Assembly: GCA_964368765.1 (NCBI GenBank)
Contig: CAYJCU010000025.1
Location: 1 to 24,146 of the forward strand
Direction of reading: 5' to 3'
Length of the DNA stretch: 24,146 nucleotides
Origin: JADFUS01 sp964368765
GTDB lineage: Bacteria; Bacteroidota; Bacteroidia; Bacteroidales; Rikenellaceae
This document shows, piece after piece, positions 16,738 to 24,146 of the stretch. The translations under genes were made by a program, and so were the position numbers. The notes below the pieces were generated by a model. It worked only from the letters and a program-made list of their open reading frames with translations. It was not told the origin of the DNA and did not search any database. Positions within the stretch are counted from its first letter, which is position 1. The number at the start of each line of letters is the position of its first letter.

Positions 16738-17169
16738 TTACAGAATAAACATAAAAGGTAATAGGTCGGCAACTCTATCAAATTGATGTACAATACCCTC
16801 AGTATTAACTACAAAAACTTTAATATTTTTGCCGTTTCTACTCTCAGTATCCACCATTACCTGCCTACAAGCACCGCATGGAAAAGATGTAACAGCAATA
16901 GCCTCAACAACTCTTCCCGCCATGCGATTTTGAAGAGAGTAAAGTAGAGCTCTTTCGGCGCATATTCCTGATGGAAAAACTTCGCTCTCTTGATTAGCAG
17001 CCGCAGCTATCTCGCCATCATTCATAAGGGCTGCCGCCCCCACTTGAAATGATGAAAATGGAGCGTATGCGCTATTCTTTGCAGCTATTGCGCTCTCAAT
17101 TAATTCACTATAACCTGTAGTGCTACTGTCATCATGTAGCTCATACTCAAATGATAATTTTTTTTTCAT
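16738..17169 (-). CDS. cdd: Cytidine deaminase
   Basis: Cdd converts cytidine and deoxycytidine to the uridine forms in pyrimidine salvage. The 143-residue product is the short form of the family. Zinc ligands and catalytic acid are visible as CAE (Cys70, Glu72) and PCGAC (Cys98, Cys101). The nucleoside-contact segment reads NQES (59-62), and YAPFSSFQVGAA (about 35-46) is typical. The N-terminus (MKKKLSFEYELHD) is slightly longer than usual. It diverges from folB, 102 nt away, and is followed after 3 nt by the antiporter gene. A minus-strand TATCTTTA at 17206-17213 is a possible -7 element. Confidence 0.93.
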   Translation of the reverse strand: MKKKLSFEYELHDDSSTTGYSELIESAIAAKNSAYAPFSSFQVGAAALMNDGEIAAAANQESEVFPSGICAERALLYSLQNRMAGRVVEAIAVTSFPCGACRQVMVDTESRNGKNIKVFVVNTEGIVHQFDRVADLLPFMFIL

Positions 17170-17220
17170 GATAAAATGAGTTTAATTATACCCTATTTAA
17201 TGATGTAAAGATATAAAAAA

Positions 17221-17252
17221 TTTTGCAAATTGGGTTAAATTTTGTAAATTTA
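17221..17252 (+). promoter_or_regulatory. Probable folB promoter
   Basis: TTTTG at 17221-17225, 19 nt, then TAAATTTA at 17245-17252, which is 7 of 8 to TAnnTTTG. This places the start of transcription about 10-15 nt before the folB ATG. It lies in the divergent gap shared with cdd. Confidence 0.5.
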
Positions 17253-17271
17253 CCGCAAAAAAAATAAAAAT

Positions 17272-17631
17272 ATGAGAAAAGGGGTTATTGAAATCGAAGG
17301 AATGGAGTTCTACGCATTTCATGGTTGCTATAAAGAGGAGCAAATTGTTGGGAATAGATTTTTAGTTGATATTGTTTATGAAACAGACTCCTCATCTGCT
17401 ATTGATAGTGACTCAATATGCGATGCAGTAAGTTATCTAGAGGTGTATCAAATTGTGGAGAAACAGATGGCTATTACATCTCATCTACTAGAGCATGTTG
17501 CCGAAAGAATTATTGATGCTGTATTAGGGCACTTTTATCCACAAATCACACATATCAAGGTTAAAGTATCTAAATGCAATCCACCCCTTGGTGGCTTTGT
17601 TAAAAAAGTTTCTGTTACTTTAGAAAAATGA
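17272..17631 (+). CDS. folB: Dihydroneopterin aldolase
   Basis: FolB cleaves 7,8-dihydroneopterin to 6-hydroxymethyl-dihydropterin and glycolaldehyde in folate synthesis. The 119-residue product matches family length. It shows GMEFYAFHGCYKEEQIVGNRFLVDI (about residues 10-34, in parts), the DAVSYLEVYQIV segment (about 46-57), LLEHVAERI and the C-terminal KVSKCNPPLGGFVKKVSV with the conserved lysine. It appears to be a single-gene unit. The 242 nt after it hold no clear terminator, only the nrdJ promoter region. Confidence 0.93.
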   Translation: MRKGVIEIEGMEFYAFHGCYKEEQIVGNRFLVDIVYETDSSSAIDSDSICDAVSYLEVYQIVEKQMAITSHLLEHVAERIIDAVLGHFYPQITHIKVKVSKCNPPLGGFVKKVSVTLEK

Positions 17632-17763
17632 TAATTACTATTTGCTTAGCTTATAGGCAGTTGCGATTATATAGCTGATTATCAGTGTATTGTAAAATAA
17701 TAAAAAATAATATGCTGATATAGGGTGTGTTGAGCGGATTGTAATTTTTTTTTAAATTTTTTG

Positions 17764-17795
17764 TTTTGAAATATTAAATTTATTTTATAATTTTA
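17764..17795 (+). promoter_or_regulatory. Probable nrdJ promoter
   Basis: TTTTG at 17764-17768, 19 nt, then TAATTTTA at 17788-17795, one base from TAnnTTTG. It would give a leader of about 70 nt before nrdJ. No cobalamin-riboswitch box was recognised in this gap. Confidence 0.45.
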
Positions 17796-17873
17796 CACCC
17801 TCAGAAGTTGCACTGCAATTTCTTGATAATGTAATTTTTTTATCAATATATACAGAACATAATTTATAGAGTC

Positions 17874-20405
17874 ATGGAGAATCACACCAAAAGAGAGCAA
17901 TATTTGTATGAAGAGGCAGTAGGATGCGCCAATGAGTATTTCAAAGGGGATAACTTAGCAGCTACTGTGTGGGTAAGCAAGTATGCTTTAAAGGATTCAG
18001 CTGGGGCTATTTTTGAGAAAAGCCCTATACAGATGCATGAGAGATTAGCATCTGAGCTAGCAAGAATAGAGTCTACTTACAAAAATCCACTTAGCAAGGA
18101 GTATATTTACTCTCTACTAGAGGGATTTAAATATCTTATTCCTCAGGGTGGTCCTATGACTGGTATTGGTAACGATTTGCAGATTGCATCGTTATCTAAC
18201 TGTTTTGTAATAGGTCATAAAAAGCCTGCTGATTCTTATGGTGGCATTATTCGTATTGATGAAGAGCAGGTGCAATTGATGAAGCGCCGTGGTGGTGTTG
18301 GGCACGATTTATCTCATATTCGTCCTACGGGTTCACCAGTGATGAATAGTGCATTGACATCTACGGGTGTTGTTCCGTTTATGGAGCGTTATTCAAATTC
18401 TACACGTGAGGTGGCTCAAGATGGTAGACGCGGTGCTCTTATGTTATCTTTCTCTATCAAGCATCCAGATGCAGAGCGTTTTATTGATGCTAAGATGATT
18501 GAGGGTAAAGTTACGGGCGCAAATATATCTATTAAGTTAGATGATGATTTTATGAGGGCTGCTATTGATAAAAAAGCATATAGACAACAGTTCCCTATTG
18601 ACTCAGATAACCCAACATACACTAAAGAGATTGATGCAACCGCTTTATGGGGTAAGATAGTGCACAATGCTTGGAAATCGGCAGAGCCAGGAATACTATT
18701 CTGGGATACAATCATTAGAGAGAGTGTGCCTGACTGTTACTCTGAAGAGGGTTTCACAACTGTTTCAACTAACCCATGTGGCGAGATACCGTTGTGTCCT
18801 TATGATAGCTGTCGTTTATTAGCTATCAATCTATATAGTTATGTAAATAATCCATTTACTTCTGAGGCATCATTTGATTTTGAGCTTCTTAAAAAGCATG
18901 CTAATGCAGCAATGCGTTTAATGGATGATATTATAGATTTAGAGTTAGAGAAGATTGATGAAATAATCAAAAAGATAACAACTGACCCTGAAGAGGATGA
19001 TATACGAAGAGTAGAGTATGAGTTATGGCAGAAGATTAAGCATAAATCATCGTTAGGTCGTCGTACTGGTCTTGGTATAACAGCTGAGGGGGATATGTTA
19101 GCGGCTCTTAATCTTACTTATGGCTCTGATGAGGCTATTGAGTTCTCGGCTAATGTACATAAGTGTATTGCTGTGTCTGCTTACTCGGCATCTGTTGAGA
19201 TGGCAGAAGAGAGAGGTGCATTCCCAATATTTAATGCTGAAAAAGAGATTAATAATCCATTTATCAACCGTATAAAAGAGGCTGACGGTGAGCTTTATGA
19301 GAGAATGGTTAAGTATGGTCGTCGTAATATAGCAATGCTTACTATTGCACCTACTGGTACTACATCTCTTATGAGTCAAACAACATCGGGTATCGAGCCT
19401 GTATTTAAGCCATTCTATAAGCGTCGCAGAAAGATTAATCCTAACGATAAATCGGTTAAAGTTTCGCATATAGATGAGTCGGGGGACTCTTTTGAGGAGT
19501 ATTTTGTATTCCACCATAAATTCTTGACTTGGGCAACTATTCAAGGTTACCAGCAAGAAGATGTTATGGCTATGTCTCTTGAAGAGATAGAAGAGTTAGT
19601 AACAAAGTCTCCATATCATAAGGCTACTTCTGATGATATTGACTGGATAAATAAGGTGAAACTGCAAGGGGCAGTACAAAAGTGGGTAGATCACTCAATT
19701 TCTGTAACTGTTAACCTTCCTAATGATGTTACAGAGCAATTAGTTGCTAAGGTGTATCAAACAGCATGGGAGTGTGGTTGCAAGGGTGTTACGGTATATA
19801 GAGACGGCTCTAGAGATGGTGTTCTTATCTCAGCTAAAGACTCAAACCTACCTAAAGATCGCTCGCAATTAAAACGCCCTAAATCTCTTAAGGCTGATGT
19901 TGTTAGGTTTAAAAATGGTAGCGAGGATTGGATTGCCTTTGTAGGTTTGATGGATGGTACCCCTTACGAGGTGTTTACAGGTAAGATAGAAGAGGATGCT
20001 CTTTATATTCCTAAGCACGTAACTAAAGGCTCTATAATAAAAATCAGAGAAGAGGATGGCAACAAACGTTACGATTTCCAATATGAGGATAAGTATGGCT
20101 ATTGCAATACAATAGGTGGAGTATCACGTATGTTCGATGAGACCTACTGGAACTATGCTAAACTTATTTCGGGTGTATTGCGTAATGAAATGCCTATTGT
20201 GCATGTTACTAACTTAGTATCATCATTAAGCTTTAACATTGAAACCATTAACACTTGGAAAAATGGTGTAGCTCGTACTTTAGCTAAATATATCCCTTCA
20301 GGAACTAAGATAACTAAAAAATGCTCTAAGTGTGGAGAAGAGTCTTTAGTATATCAAGAGGGCTGCTTAGTTTGTACTAGCTGTGGCGACTCAAAATGTG
20401 GATAA
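17874..20405 (+). CDS. nrdJ: Adenosylcobalamin-dependent (class II) ribonucleotide reductase
   Basis: NrdJ reduces ribonucleotides to deoxyribonucleotides using coenzyme B12 as radical source, with or without oxygen. The 843-residue product shows LSNCFVIG with Cys110, the active-site NPCGEIPLCP with Asn300, Cys302 and Glu304, and GTTSLMSQTTSGIEP (near residue 500). The C-terminus has a CSKCG...CTSCG zinc-ribbon-like segment ending in CGDSKCG, likely including the redox cysteines that reload the active site. No ATP-cone domain is evident at the N-terminus, which begins directly with the catalytic-core type sequence. A terminator follows, so it is probably a single-gene unit. No class Ia or III genes are in the window. 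Confidence 0.95.
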   Translation: MENHTKREQYLYEEAVGCANEYFKGDNLAATVWVSKYALKDSAGAIFEKSPIQMHERLASELARIESTYKNPLSKEYIYSLLEGFKYLIPQGGPMTGIGNDLQIASLSNCFVIGHKKPADSYGGIIRIDEEQVQLMKRRGGVGHDLSHIRPTGSPVMNSALTSTGVVPFMERYSNSTREVAQDGRRGALMLSFSIKHPDAERFIDAKMIEGKVTGANISIKLDDDFMRAAIDKKAYRQQFPIDSDNPTYTKEIDATALWGKIVHNAWKSAEPGILFWDTIIRESVPDCYSEEGFTTVSTNPCGEIPLCPYDSCRLLAINLYSYVNNPFTSEASFDFELLKKHANAAMRLMDDIIDLELEKIDEIIKKITTDPEEDDIRRVEYELWQKIKHKSSLGRRTGLGITAEGDMLAALNLTYGSDEAIEFSANVHKCIAVSAYSASVEMAEERGAFPIFNAEKEINNPFINRIKEADGELYERMVKYGRRNIAMLTIAPTGTTSLMSQTTSGIEPVFKPFYKRRRKINPNDKSVKVSHIDESGDSFEEYFVFHHKFLTWATIQGYQQEDVMAMSLEEIEELVTKSPYHKATSDDIDWINKVKLQGAVQKWVDHSISVTVNLPNDVTEQLVAKVYQTAWECGCKGVTVYRDGSRDGVLISAKDSNLPKDRSQLKRPKSLKADVVRFKNGSEDWIAFVGLMDGTPYEVFTGKIEEDALYIPKHVTKGSIIKIREEDGNKRYDFQYEDKYGYCNTIGGVSRMFDETYWNYAKLISGVLRNEMPIVHVTNLVSSLSFNIETINTWKNGVARTLAKYIPSGTKITKKCSKCGEESLVYQEGCLVCTSCGDSKCG

Positions 20406-20413
20406 AAAATAGT

Positions 20414-20443
20414 AAGGGTAGAATGAAAATTTTACCCTTTTTT
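20414..20443 (+). terminator. nrdJ terminator
   Basis: AAGGGTAGAA at 20414-20423 pairs with TTTTACCCTT at 20430-20439 (9 of 10) around a 6-nt loop, followed by a T-run. It begins 8 nt after the nrdJ stop. Confidence 0.75.
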
Positions 20444-20466
20444 ATAATATTAATATCAAAACGCTT

Positions 20467-21123
20467 ATGTCAAGACGTAATTTAGATTCAAATATTCAGG
20501 GATTGTTGGGATTGAGATATAAATCTCATCCATGGCACGGTATCGAATTGGGTGATGAGGCACCAAATAGATTTACCTGTTTTATAGAGATGGTCGATAG
20601 TGATACGGTAAAGTATGAGGTTGATAAACCTTCGGGATTTTTACGTATAGATAGACCACATAGATTTTCGAGTATTCTTCCTGCTATGTATGGATTTATT
20701 CCTCAGACATATTGTGATAGAGAGGTGGCAATGAGATGTAAGGAGGCTACAGGTCTGAGCGTCTTCGGAGATGGGGATCCTCTTGATATATGTGTTTTAA
20801 CTGAAAAACATATCCCAAGGGGCGATATTTTAGCGGTAGTGAGACCGATAGGTGGCTTGCGTATGATTGATAGTAATGAGGCAGATGATAAGATAATTGC
20901 AGTACTTGATAGTGATGTTGTTTATGGAAATATTAATGATATTTCTGAACTTAGCGAAGCTGTTGTAGATAGGTTACGTCACTACTTTTTGACTTATAAA
21001 GATTTACCAAGTAATATGCGCTGTGAGATACCTGAAATCTATGATTCAGAGGAGGCCAAAAGAGTAATCTGTGCAGCCATGAAAGATTATGATGATAATA
21101 TTACGAAGTTTGTAGCACTATAG
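20467..21123 (+). CDS. ppa: Inorganic pyrophosphatase (family I)
   Basis: The enzyme hydrolyses pyrophosphate to phosphate, pulling biosynthetic reactions forward. The 218-residue product shows the family I signature GDGDPLDICVLTE (about residues 100-112), whose aspartates bind metal. Other features are the substrate-site YGFIPQTYC (about 77-85), ADDKIIAVL, and the RLRHYFLTYKDLP helix near the C-terminus. It is longer than the E. coli enzyme (about 175 residues), with an N-terminal extension of about 30 residues (GLRYKSHPWHGIELGDEAPN) of a kind I associate with Bacteroidota homologues. It lies 61 nt after nrdJ, beyond its terminator; no good promoter match was found in that gap. Confidence 0.93.
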   Translation: MSRRNLDSNIQGLLGLRYKSHPWHGIELGDEAPNRFTCFIEMVDSDTVKYEVDKPSGFLRIDRPHRFSSILPAMYGFIPQTYCDREVAMRCKEATGLSVFGDGDPLDICVLTEKHIPRGDILAVVRPIGGLRMIDSNEADDKIIAVLDSDVVYGNINDISELSEAVVDRLRHYFLTYKDLPSNMRCEIPEIYDSEEAKRVICAAMKDYDDNITKFVAL

Positions 21124-21145
21124 GATTCATTTCTCTACGCAATGA

Positions 21146-21267
21146 GGGTGACTAAAAAGCAGCGATTTGCTTCCTTACTTGCCTATTACAATAATACTCA
21201 CGTACATTAGTACGCTCCGTTTATTCTAATAGTCAGAGCGTTGCAACTCACTACTTTTTAGCCACCC
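21146..21267. repeat. 122-nt long palindrome (cruciform-capable)
   Basis: Outer arms 21146-21170 and 21243-21267 pair at 21 of 25 positions. An inner stem, 21183-21194 with 21221-21232, pairs at 11 of 12. A terminal CGTAC/GTACG stem (21201-21205 with 21210-21214) closes it. The whole element folds as one long hairpin and is directly followed by a separate terminator. It holds no ORF of note. It looks like a dispersed intergenic palindromic repeat or a structured RNA; only one copy is in this window. Confidence 0.7.
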
Positions 21268-21268
21268 A

Positions 21269-21313
21269 AAGAGGATGACCCAAAAGCTTGCTTTTGGGTC
21301 ATCCTCTTTTTTT
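21269..21313 (+). terminator. Strong terminator before phoH
   Basis: A perfect 19-bp stem (arms 21269-21287 and 21290-21308, core GGATGACCCAAAAGC) has a 2-nt loop and is followed by a T-run. It ends transcription from the pyrophosphatase gene. The perfect symmetry and length are beyond what termination needs, so it may be a repeat co-opted as terminator. Confidence 0.85.
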
Positions 21314-21369
21314 ATAGATAATATAATAACTTTTTTGGTATTTGATTTTTTAAAGTAAAAAAGTTTAAC

Positions 21370-21377
21370 TATCTTTG
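21370..21377 (+). promoter_or_regulatory. -7 element of the phoH-purC-plsC promoter
   Basis: TATCTTTG is a perfect TAnnTTTG match, 30 nt before the phoH start. The nearest TTTG upstream (21341-21344) is 25 nt away, longer than the usual 19-21, so the -33 element is uncertain. Confidence 0.6.
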
Positions 21378-21407
21378 TAACGGTTTGTTATATTTTGATA
21401 ATTACGT

Positions 21408-22355
21408 ATGAGTGAAAAGGTAACTTTAAAGTTAGAAAATATTGATGTACAGAGTTTTTGCGGAAGTAAGAATGTGAATATTGAGTATATCAAGAGTAAA
21501 TATCCGCAACTTACTATTACTGTTCGTGGAGAGAAGATGATAGTATCGGGTGATAAGGTTCTAGCTAAAGAGTTCACACAAAAAGCACAGAGGCTAATAG
21601 CCTATTTTGAGAAATATGGGCATATATCTTCAAGTGTTATAGATCAAACATTTGACACCATAAAAACCTCACGAGAGGAGGCTGAGCAGAGTAGTGGTGA
21701 GCCTAATCATATACTATATGGGAAAAATGGTGTTGATATTAAGGCTAGGGGTGTTAATCAGCTTCGTATGGTTAAAGACATAAAACGTAACGACCTGCTT
21801 TTTGCTATTGGGCCAGCAGGTAGTGGTAAAACTTATGTTGCCATTGCTTTAGCAGTAAAGGCACTAAAGGCAAGAGAGGTTAAGCGTATTATATTAACTA
21901 GGCCTGCTGTTGAAGCGGGGGAGAAGTTGGGTTATCTTCCTGGAGATATGAAAGAGAAGTTAGATCCATATCTACAACCTCTATACGATGCTTTAGATGA
22001 TATGATACCACAAAAGAGGTTAGAAGAGCTTATTGAGGATAGGGTGATACAAATAGCCCCTTTAGCATATATGCGTGGACGTACACTTGATAATGCGTTT
22101 GTCATACTAGACGAGGCACAAAATACAACCACCTCACAGTTAAAAATGTTTTTAACAAGGATGGGAAAGAATGCTAAATTTATTCTAACAGGCGATACCT
22201 CGCAGATAGATTTACCTAGTCGTGCTCTATCTGGTTTAACCGATGTTATGGATAGATTGAAAGGAATAGACGGAATATCATATATCAACATGACAAAGAG
22301 CGATATAGTAAGGCACAAACTAGTAAAAGATATAGTTGAGGCTTTTGATAAATAG
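21408..22355 (+). CDS. PhoH family ATPase
   Basis: This 315-residue protein is a PhoH-like P-loop ATPase, often linked to RNA metabolism and stress; the biochemical role in Bacteroidota is not settled. Walker A is GPAGSGKT (135-142) and Walker B is VILDEAQN (232-239, with Asp235 and Glu236). The TRPAVEAGEKLGYLPGD segment (about 164-180) and LTGDTSQIDLP are typical of the family. The N-terminal 100 residues form the usual small nucleic-acid-binding-like region. It is first in a tight plus-strand unit, 27 nt before purC, an arrangement I recall from other Bacteroidota. Confidence 0.92.
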   Translation: MSEKVTLKLENIDVQSFCGSKNVNIEYIKSKYPQLTITVRGEKMIVSGDKVLAKEFTQKAQRLIAYFEKYGHISSSVIDQTFDTIKTSREEAEQSSGEPNHILYGKNGVDIKARGVNQLRMVKDIKRNDLLFAIGPAGSGKTYVAIALAVKALKAREVKRIILTRPAVEAGEKLGYLPGDMKEKLDPYLQPLYDALDDMIPQKRLEELIEDRVIQIAPLAYMRGRTLDNAFVILDEAQNTTTSQLKMFLTRMGKNAKFILTGDTSQIDLPSRALSGLTDVMDRLKGIDGISYINMTKSDIVRHKLVKDIVEAFDK

Positions 22356-22382
22356 ATAATTAATTAACCTAAAGATAAAATT

Positions 22383-23333
22383 ATGGAAAAGGCAATAGTA
22401 AAAACAGAATTTAATTTTGATGGACAGATTAACCTATATAAGGGTAAGGTTCGTGATGTATATAATATCAATAACAAGCACCTAGTTATGGTTGTGTCTG
22501 ATAGGATTTCAGCATTTGATGTTGTTCTTCCTGAGGGAATACCATACAAAGGTCAAGTACTTAACCAAATAGCATCTAAATTCTTAGATGCCACTAGTGA
22601 TATATGTCCATCATGGAAGATTGCAACACCAGATCCAATGGTAACTGTGGGGCACATGTGCGAGCCATATCCTGTTGAGATGATAGTAAGAGCATATTTA
22701 ACAGGTAGCTCATGGAGAGAGTACAAAAATGGTGCTCGTGAGATATGTGGTGTACCACTTCCTGAGGGTATGCGTGAGCATCAACGTTTTGAGACTCCTA
22801 TCATCACTCCATCTACAAAAGCAGAGCAGGGGGCACATGATGAGAATATCTCACGTGAGGAGATTATTGCTCAAGGATTAGTTTCTGAGGCAGAATATGC
22901 GCAGTTAGAGAAATACACACTGGCACTTTTCCAGCGTGGTAGTGAGATAGCTGAAGAGAAGGGTCTTATACTTGTTGATACTAAGTATGAGTTTGGCCGT
23001 AAGGATGGTGAGATATATCTTATTGATGAGATACATACACCAGATAGCTCTCGTTATTTCTATAAAGAGGGTTACCAAGAGCGTTTTGATAATGGAGAGC
23101 AACAACGTCAGTTATCAAAAGAGTTTGTGCGTGAGTGGTTAATGGAGAACGGTTTCCAGGGTCGTGATGGTGATGTATTACCTGAGATGACTCCAGAGAT
23201 TGTTAATAGCATTAGCGAAAGATATATAGAGCTTTATGAGCAAATTACAGGCGATAAGTTTGAGCGTGCTGACAGTGATAATATTGTTGAGCGTATAGAG
23301 AACAATATCAAAAACATGTTAGCTAGATTGTAA
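22383..23333 (+). CDS. purC: Phosphoribosylaminoimidazole-succinocarboxamide synthase
   Basis: PurC (SAICAR synthetase) joins aspartate to CAIR in purine synthesis, using ATP. The 316-residue product is of the longer type, against about 240 in E. coli. Motifs are YKGKVRDVYNI (about 19-29), SDRISAFDVVLPEGIPYKG (about 39-57), RAYLTGSSWREY, STKAEQGAHDENIS, DTKYEFG and DEIHTPDSSRY, all typical substrate and ATP contacts. Its stop codon is directly followed by the plsC ATG, with no gap, so translation of the two is probably coupled. Confidence 0.96.
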   Translation: MEKAIVKTEFNFDGQINLYKGKVRDVYNINNKHLVMVVSDRISAFDVVLPEGIPYKGQVLNQIASKFLDATSDICPSWKIATPDPMVTVGHMCEPYPVEMIVRAYLTGSSWREYKNGAREICGVPLPEGMREHQRFETPIITPSTKAEQGAHDENISREEIIAQGLVSEAEYAQLEKYTLALFQRGSEIAEEKGLILVDTKYEFGRKDGEIYLIDEIHTPDSSRYFYKEGYQERFDNGEQQRQLSKEFVREWLMENGFQGRDGDVLPEMTPEIVNSISERYIELYEQITGDKFERADSDNIVERIENNIKNMLARL

Positions 23334-24068
23334 ATGAGAACATTGATATACATATTGCGACTACTATATATAGTGATATTTTATCTACCTATATACGGTA
23401 TCGCATTACTATCAGATAAAATTCGGGGTAAAAAGGGGAGGGCTATGTATAAGGCTGCCCTCCTTTATTCCCGAACTCTTTGTCATGCTAACCCTAAATG
23501 GACAATCAATTATAAAGGTGAAGAGAATATTGATAGCTCAAAGAGTTATCTTATTATGATGAACCACTCGTCATTCTATGATATAGTTGTTGTTAATAGT
23601 TTACCTATTAATATGCGCTGGATTGCTAAGGACGAGCTTAAAAAAGTACCTATTTTAGGGCATATATTGACGCTTAAAGGGGATATTTTTGTTAAGAGAG
23701 GCAACCCAGAGAGTGCTCAGAATATGATGATAAAATCTTTAGGGTATCTACGTAGTGGTATCAGTATTTCAATTTTTCCTGAGGGTACAAGAAGTAAGAG
23801 TGGTAAGGTTGATGATTTTAAAGAGGGTGCTTTTGTAATTGCAAAAAAAGCACGTATGCCTATTTTGCCGATTGTGATTAAGGGCGCCTATGAGACATCA
23901 CAGATGCCAAAATATGGACAGTTTAGTAAATCCACTTTTGAGGTGGAGATACTACCTGAAATATCAGTTGAGATGGTTCGTGCGATGGGTATAAGAGAGT
24001 TGTGTGAGCATACACATAATCTGATTTTAACAAAACATAAGGAGGCTGCTCCTGATTTGTATAAATAA
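23334..24068 (+). CDS. plsC: 1-acyl-sn-glycerol-3-phosphate acyltransferase
   Basis: PlsC adds the second acyl chain to make phosphatidic acid at the inner membrane. The 244-residue product begins with a hydrophobic segment (about 4-26), then the acyltransferase motif NHSSFYD (77-83, giving the HxxxxD catalytic pair), KRGNPESA (about 121-128, substrate binding) and FPEGTRS (148-154). The family also contains lysophospholipid and aminolipid acyltransferases, so the acceptor is inferred. It starts immediately after the purC stop. Its own stop codon is directly abutted by the repeat at 24069, so its terminator, if it had one, is missing. Confidence 0.9.
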   Translation: MRTLIYILRLLYIVIFYLPIYGIALLSDKIRGKKGRAMYKAALLYSRTLCHANPKWTINYKGEENIDSSKSYLIMMNHSSFYDIVVVNSLPINMRWIAKDELKKVPILGHILTLKGDIFVKRGNPESAQNMMIKSLGYLRSGISISIFPEGTRSKSGKVDDFKEGAFVIAKKARMPILPIVIKGAYETSQMPKYGQFSKSTFEVEILPEISVEMVRAMGIRELCEHTHNLILTKHKEAAPDLYK

Positions 24069-24119
24069 TTAGTAGTGTCTGTCGAACTTGGGGATTGAAT
24101 TTATGCACGTCATATCTAC
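24069..24119. repeat. Inverted copy of the left-end repeat
   Basis: This segment is the reverse complement of positions 1-51 with four mismatches; its last 28 nt (24092-24119) are identical. It begins at the base after the plsC stop. The TAGTGTCTG edge faces the window interior, as on the left. It is best read as the tip of an insertion element whose body continues to the right, or as a MITE. The last 27 nt of the window (24120-24146) cannot be assigned. Confidence 0.65.
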
Positions 24120-24146
24120 CCTAAAACCCACCATATAAAGTACGAG

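Noticed and set aside
17660..17720. Possible terminator hairpin after folB
   Set aside because: Only short, imperfect pairings with no stable stem before the T-run.
19098..19556. 152-residue minus-strand ORF inside nrdJ
   Set aside because: Antisense to strongly conserved nrdJ coding sequence; composition is that of a frame shadow with no family resemblance.

Overview
This 24.1 kb window is AT-rich bacterial DNA, most likely from a member of the Bacteroidota (Bacteroidales-like). Three things point there. Several promoters match the Bacteroidota form (TTG or TTTG, then about 19 nt, then TAnnTTTG). Start codons are preceded by A/T-rich tracts rather than clear Shine-Dalgarno sequences. The proteins include forms typical of the phylum: Rho with a long disordered insert, a short LuxC-type acyl-CoA reductase, a class II ribonucleotide reductase and a phoH-purC pair. 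No rRNA, tRNA, CRISPR array, prophage or intact transposase was found.

Layout. Positions 1-240 hold a repeat or IS-tip-like region and one doubtful small ORF. Positions 314-7915 (minus strand) form a tight five-gene cluster, read rho, hydG, glmS, TPR protein, FKBP isomerase, with gaps of 10-23 nt and a terminator at 245-273. A divergent promoter region (7916-8048) separates it from a plus-strand cluster kdsB, acyl-CoA reductase, msrA (8049-10234). Two single plus-strand genes follow, each with its own promoter: gdhA (glutamate dehydrogenase) and an M81/MlrC-like lipoprotein. Positions 13402-13606 hold three stacked palindromes between convergent genes. Positions 13606-15418 (minus) form a small accessory island: a HELAH-motif metalloprotease-like protein and two tandem paralogous lipoproteins of unknown function. 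A minus-strand pair (cytidine deaminase, then a Ca2+/Na+ antiporter) diverges from folB. The last third is plus strand: nrdJ, inorganic pyrophosphatase, a 122-nt palindrome with a strong terminator, then phoH-purC-plsC.

Most of the window is core metabolism: amino-sugar and LPS precursors (glmS, kdsB), nitrogen assimilation (gdhA), nucleotide and folate supply (nrdJ, cdd, purC, folB), phospholipid synthesis (plsC), repair and folding (msrA, FKBP), and transcription termination (rho). The unusual parts are hydG sitting between rho and glmS without hydE, hydF or a hydrogenase in view; the metalloprotease and paired-lipoprotein island; a secreted M81 protein; and the palindromes. A 51-bp inverted repeat (47/51 identical) lies at both ends of the window and directly abuts the plsC stop codon. 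This would fit a segment bounded by two copies of a mobile element. I did not find a clearly new multi-gene system; the 13.6-15.4 kb island is the best candidate for undescribed biology.
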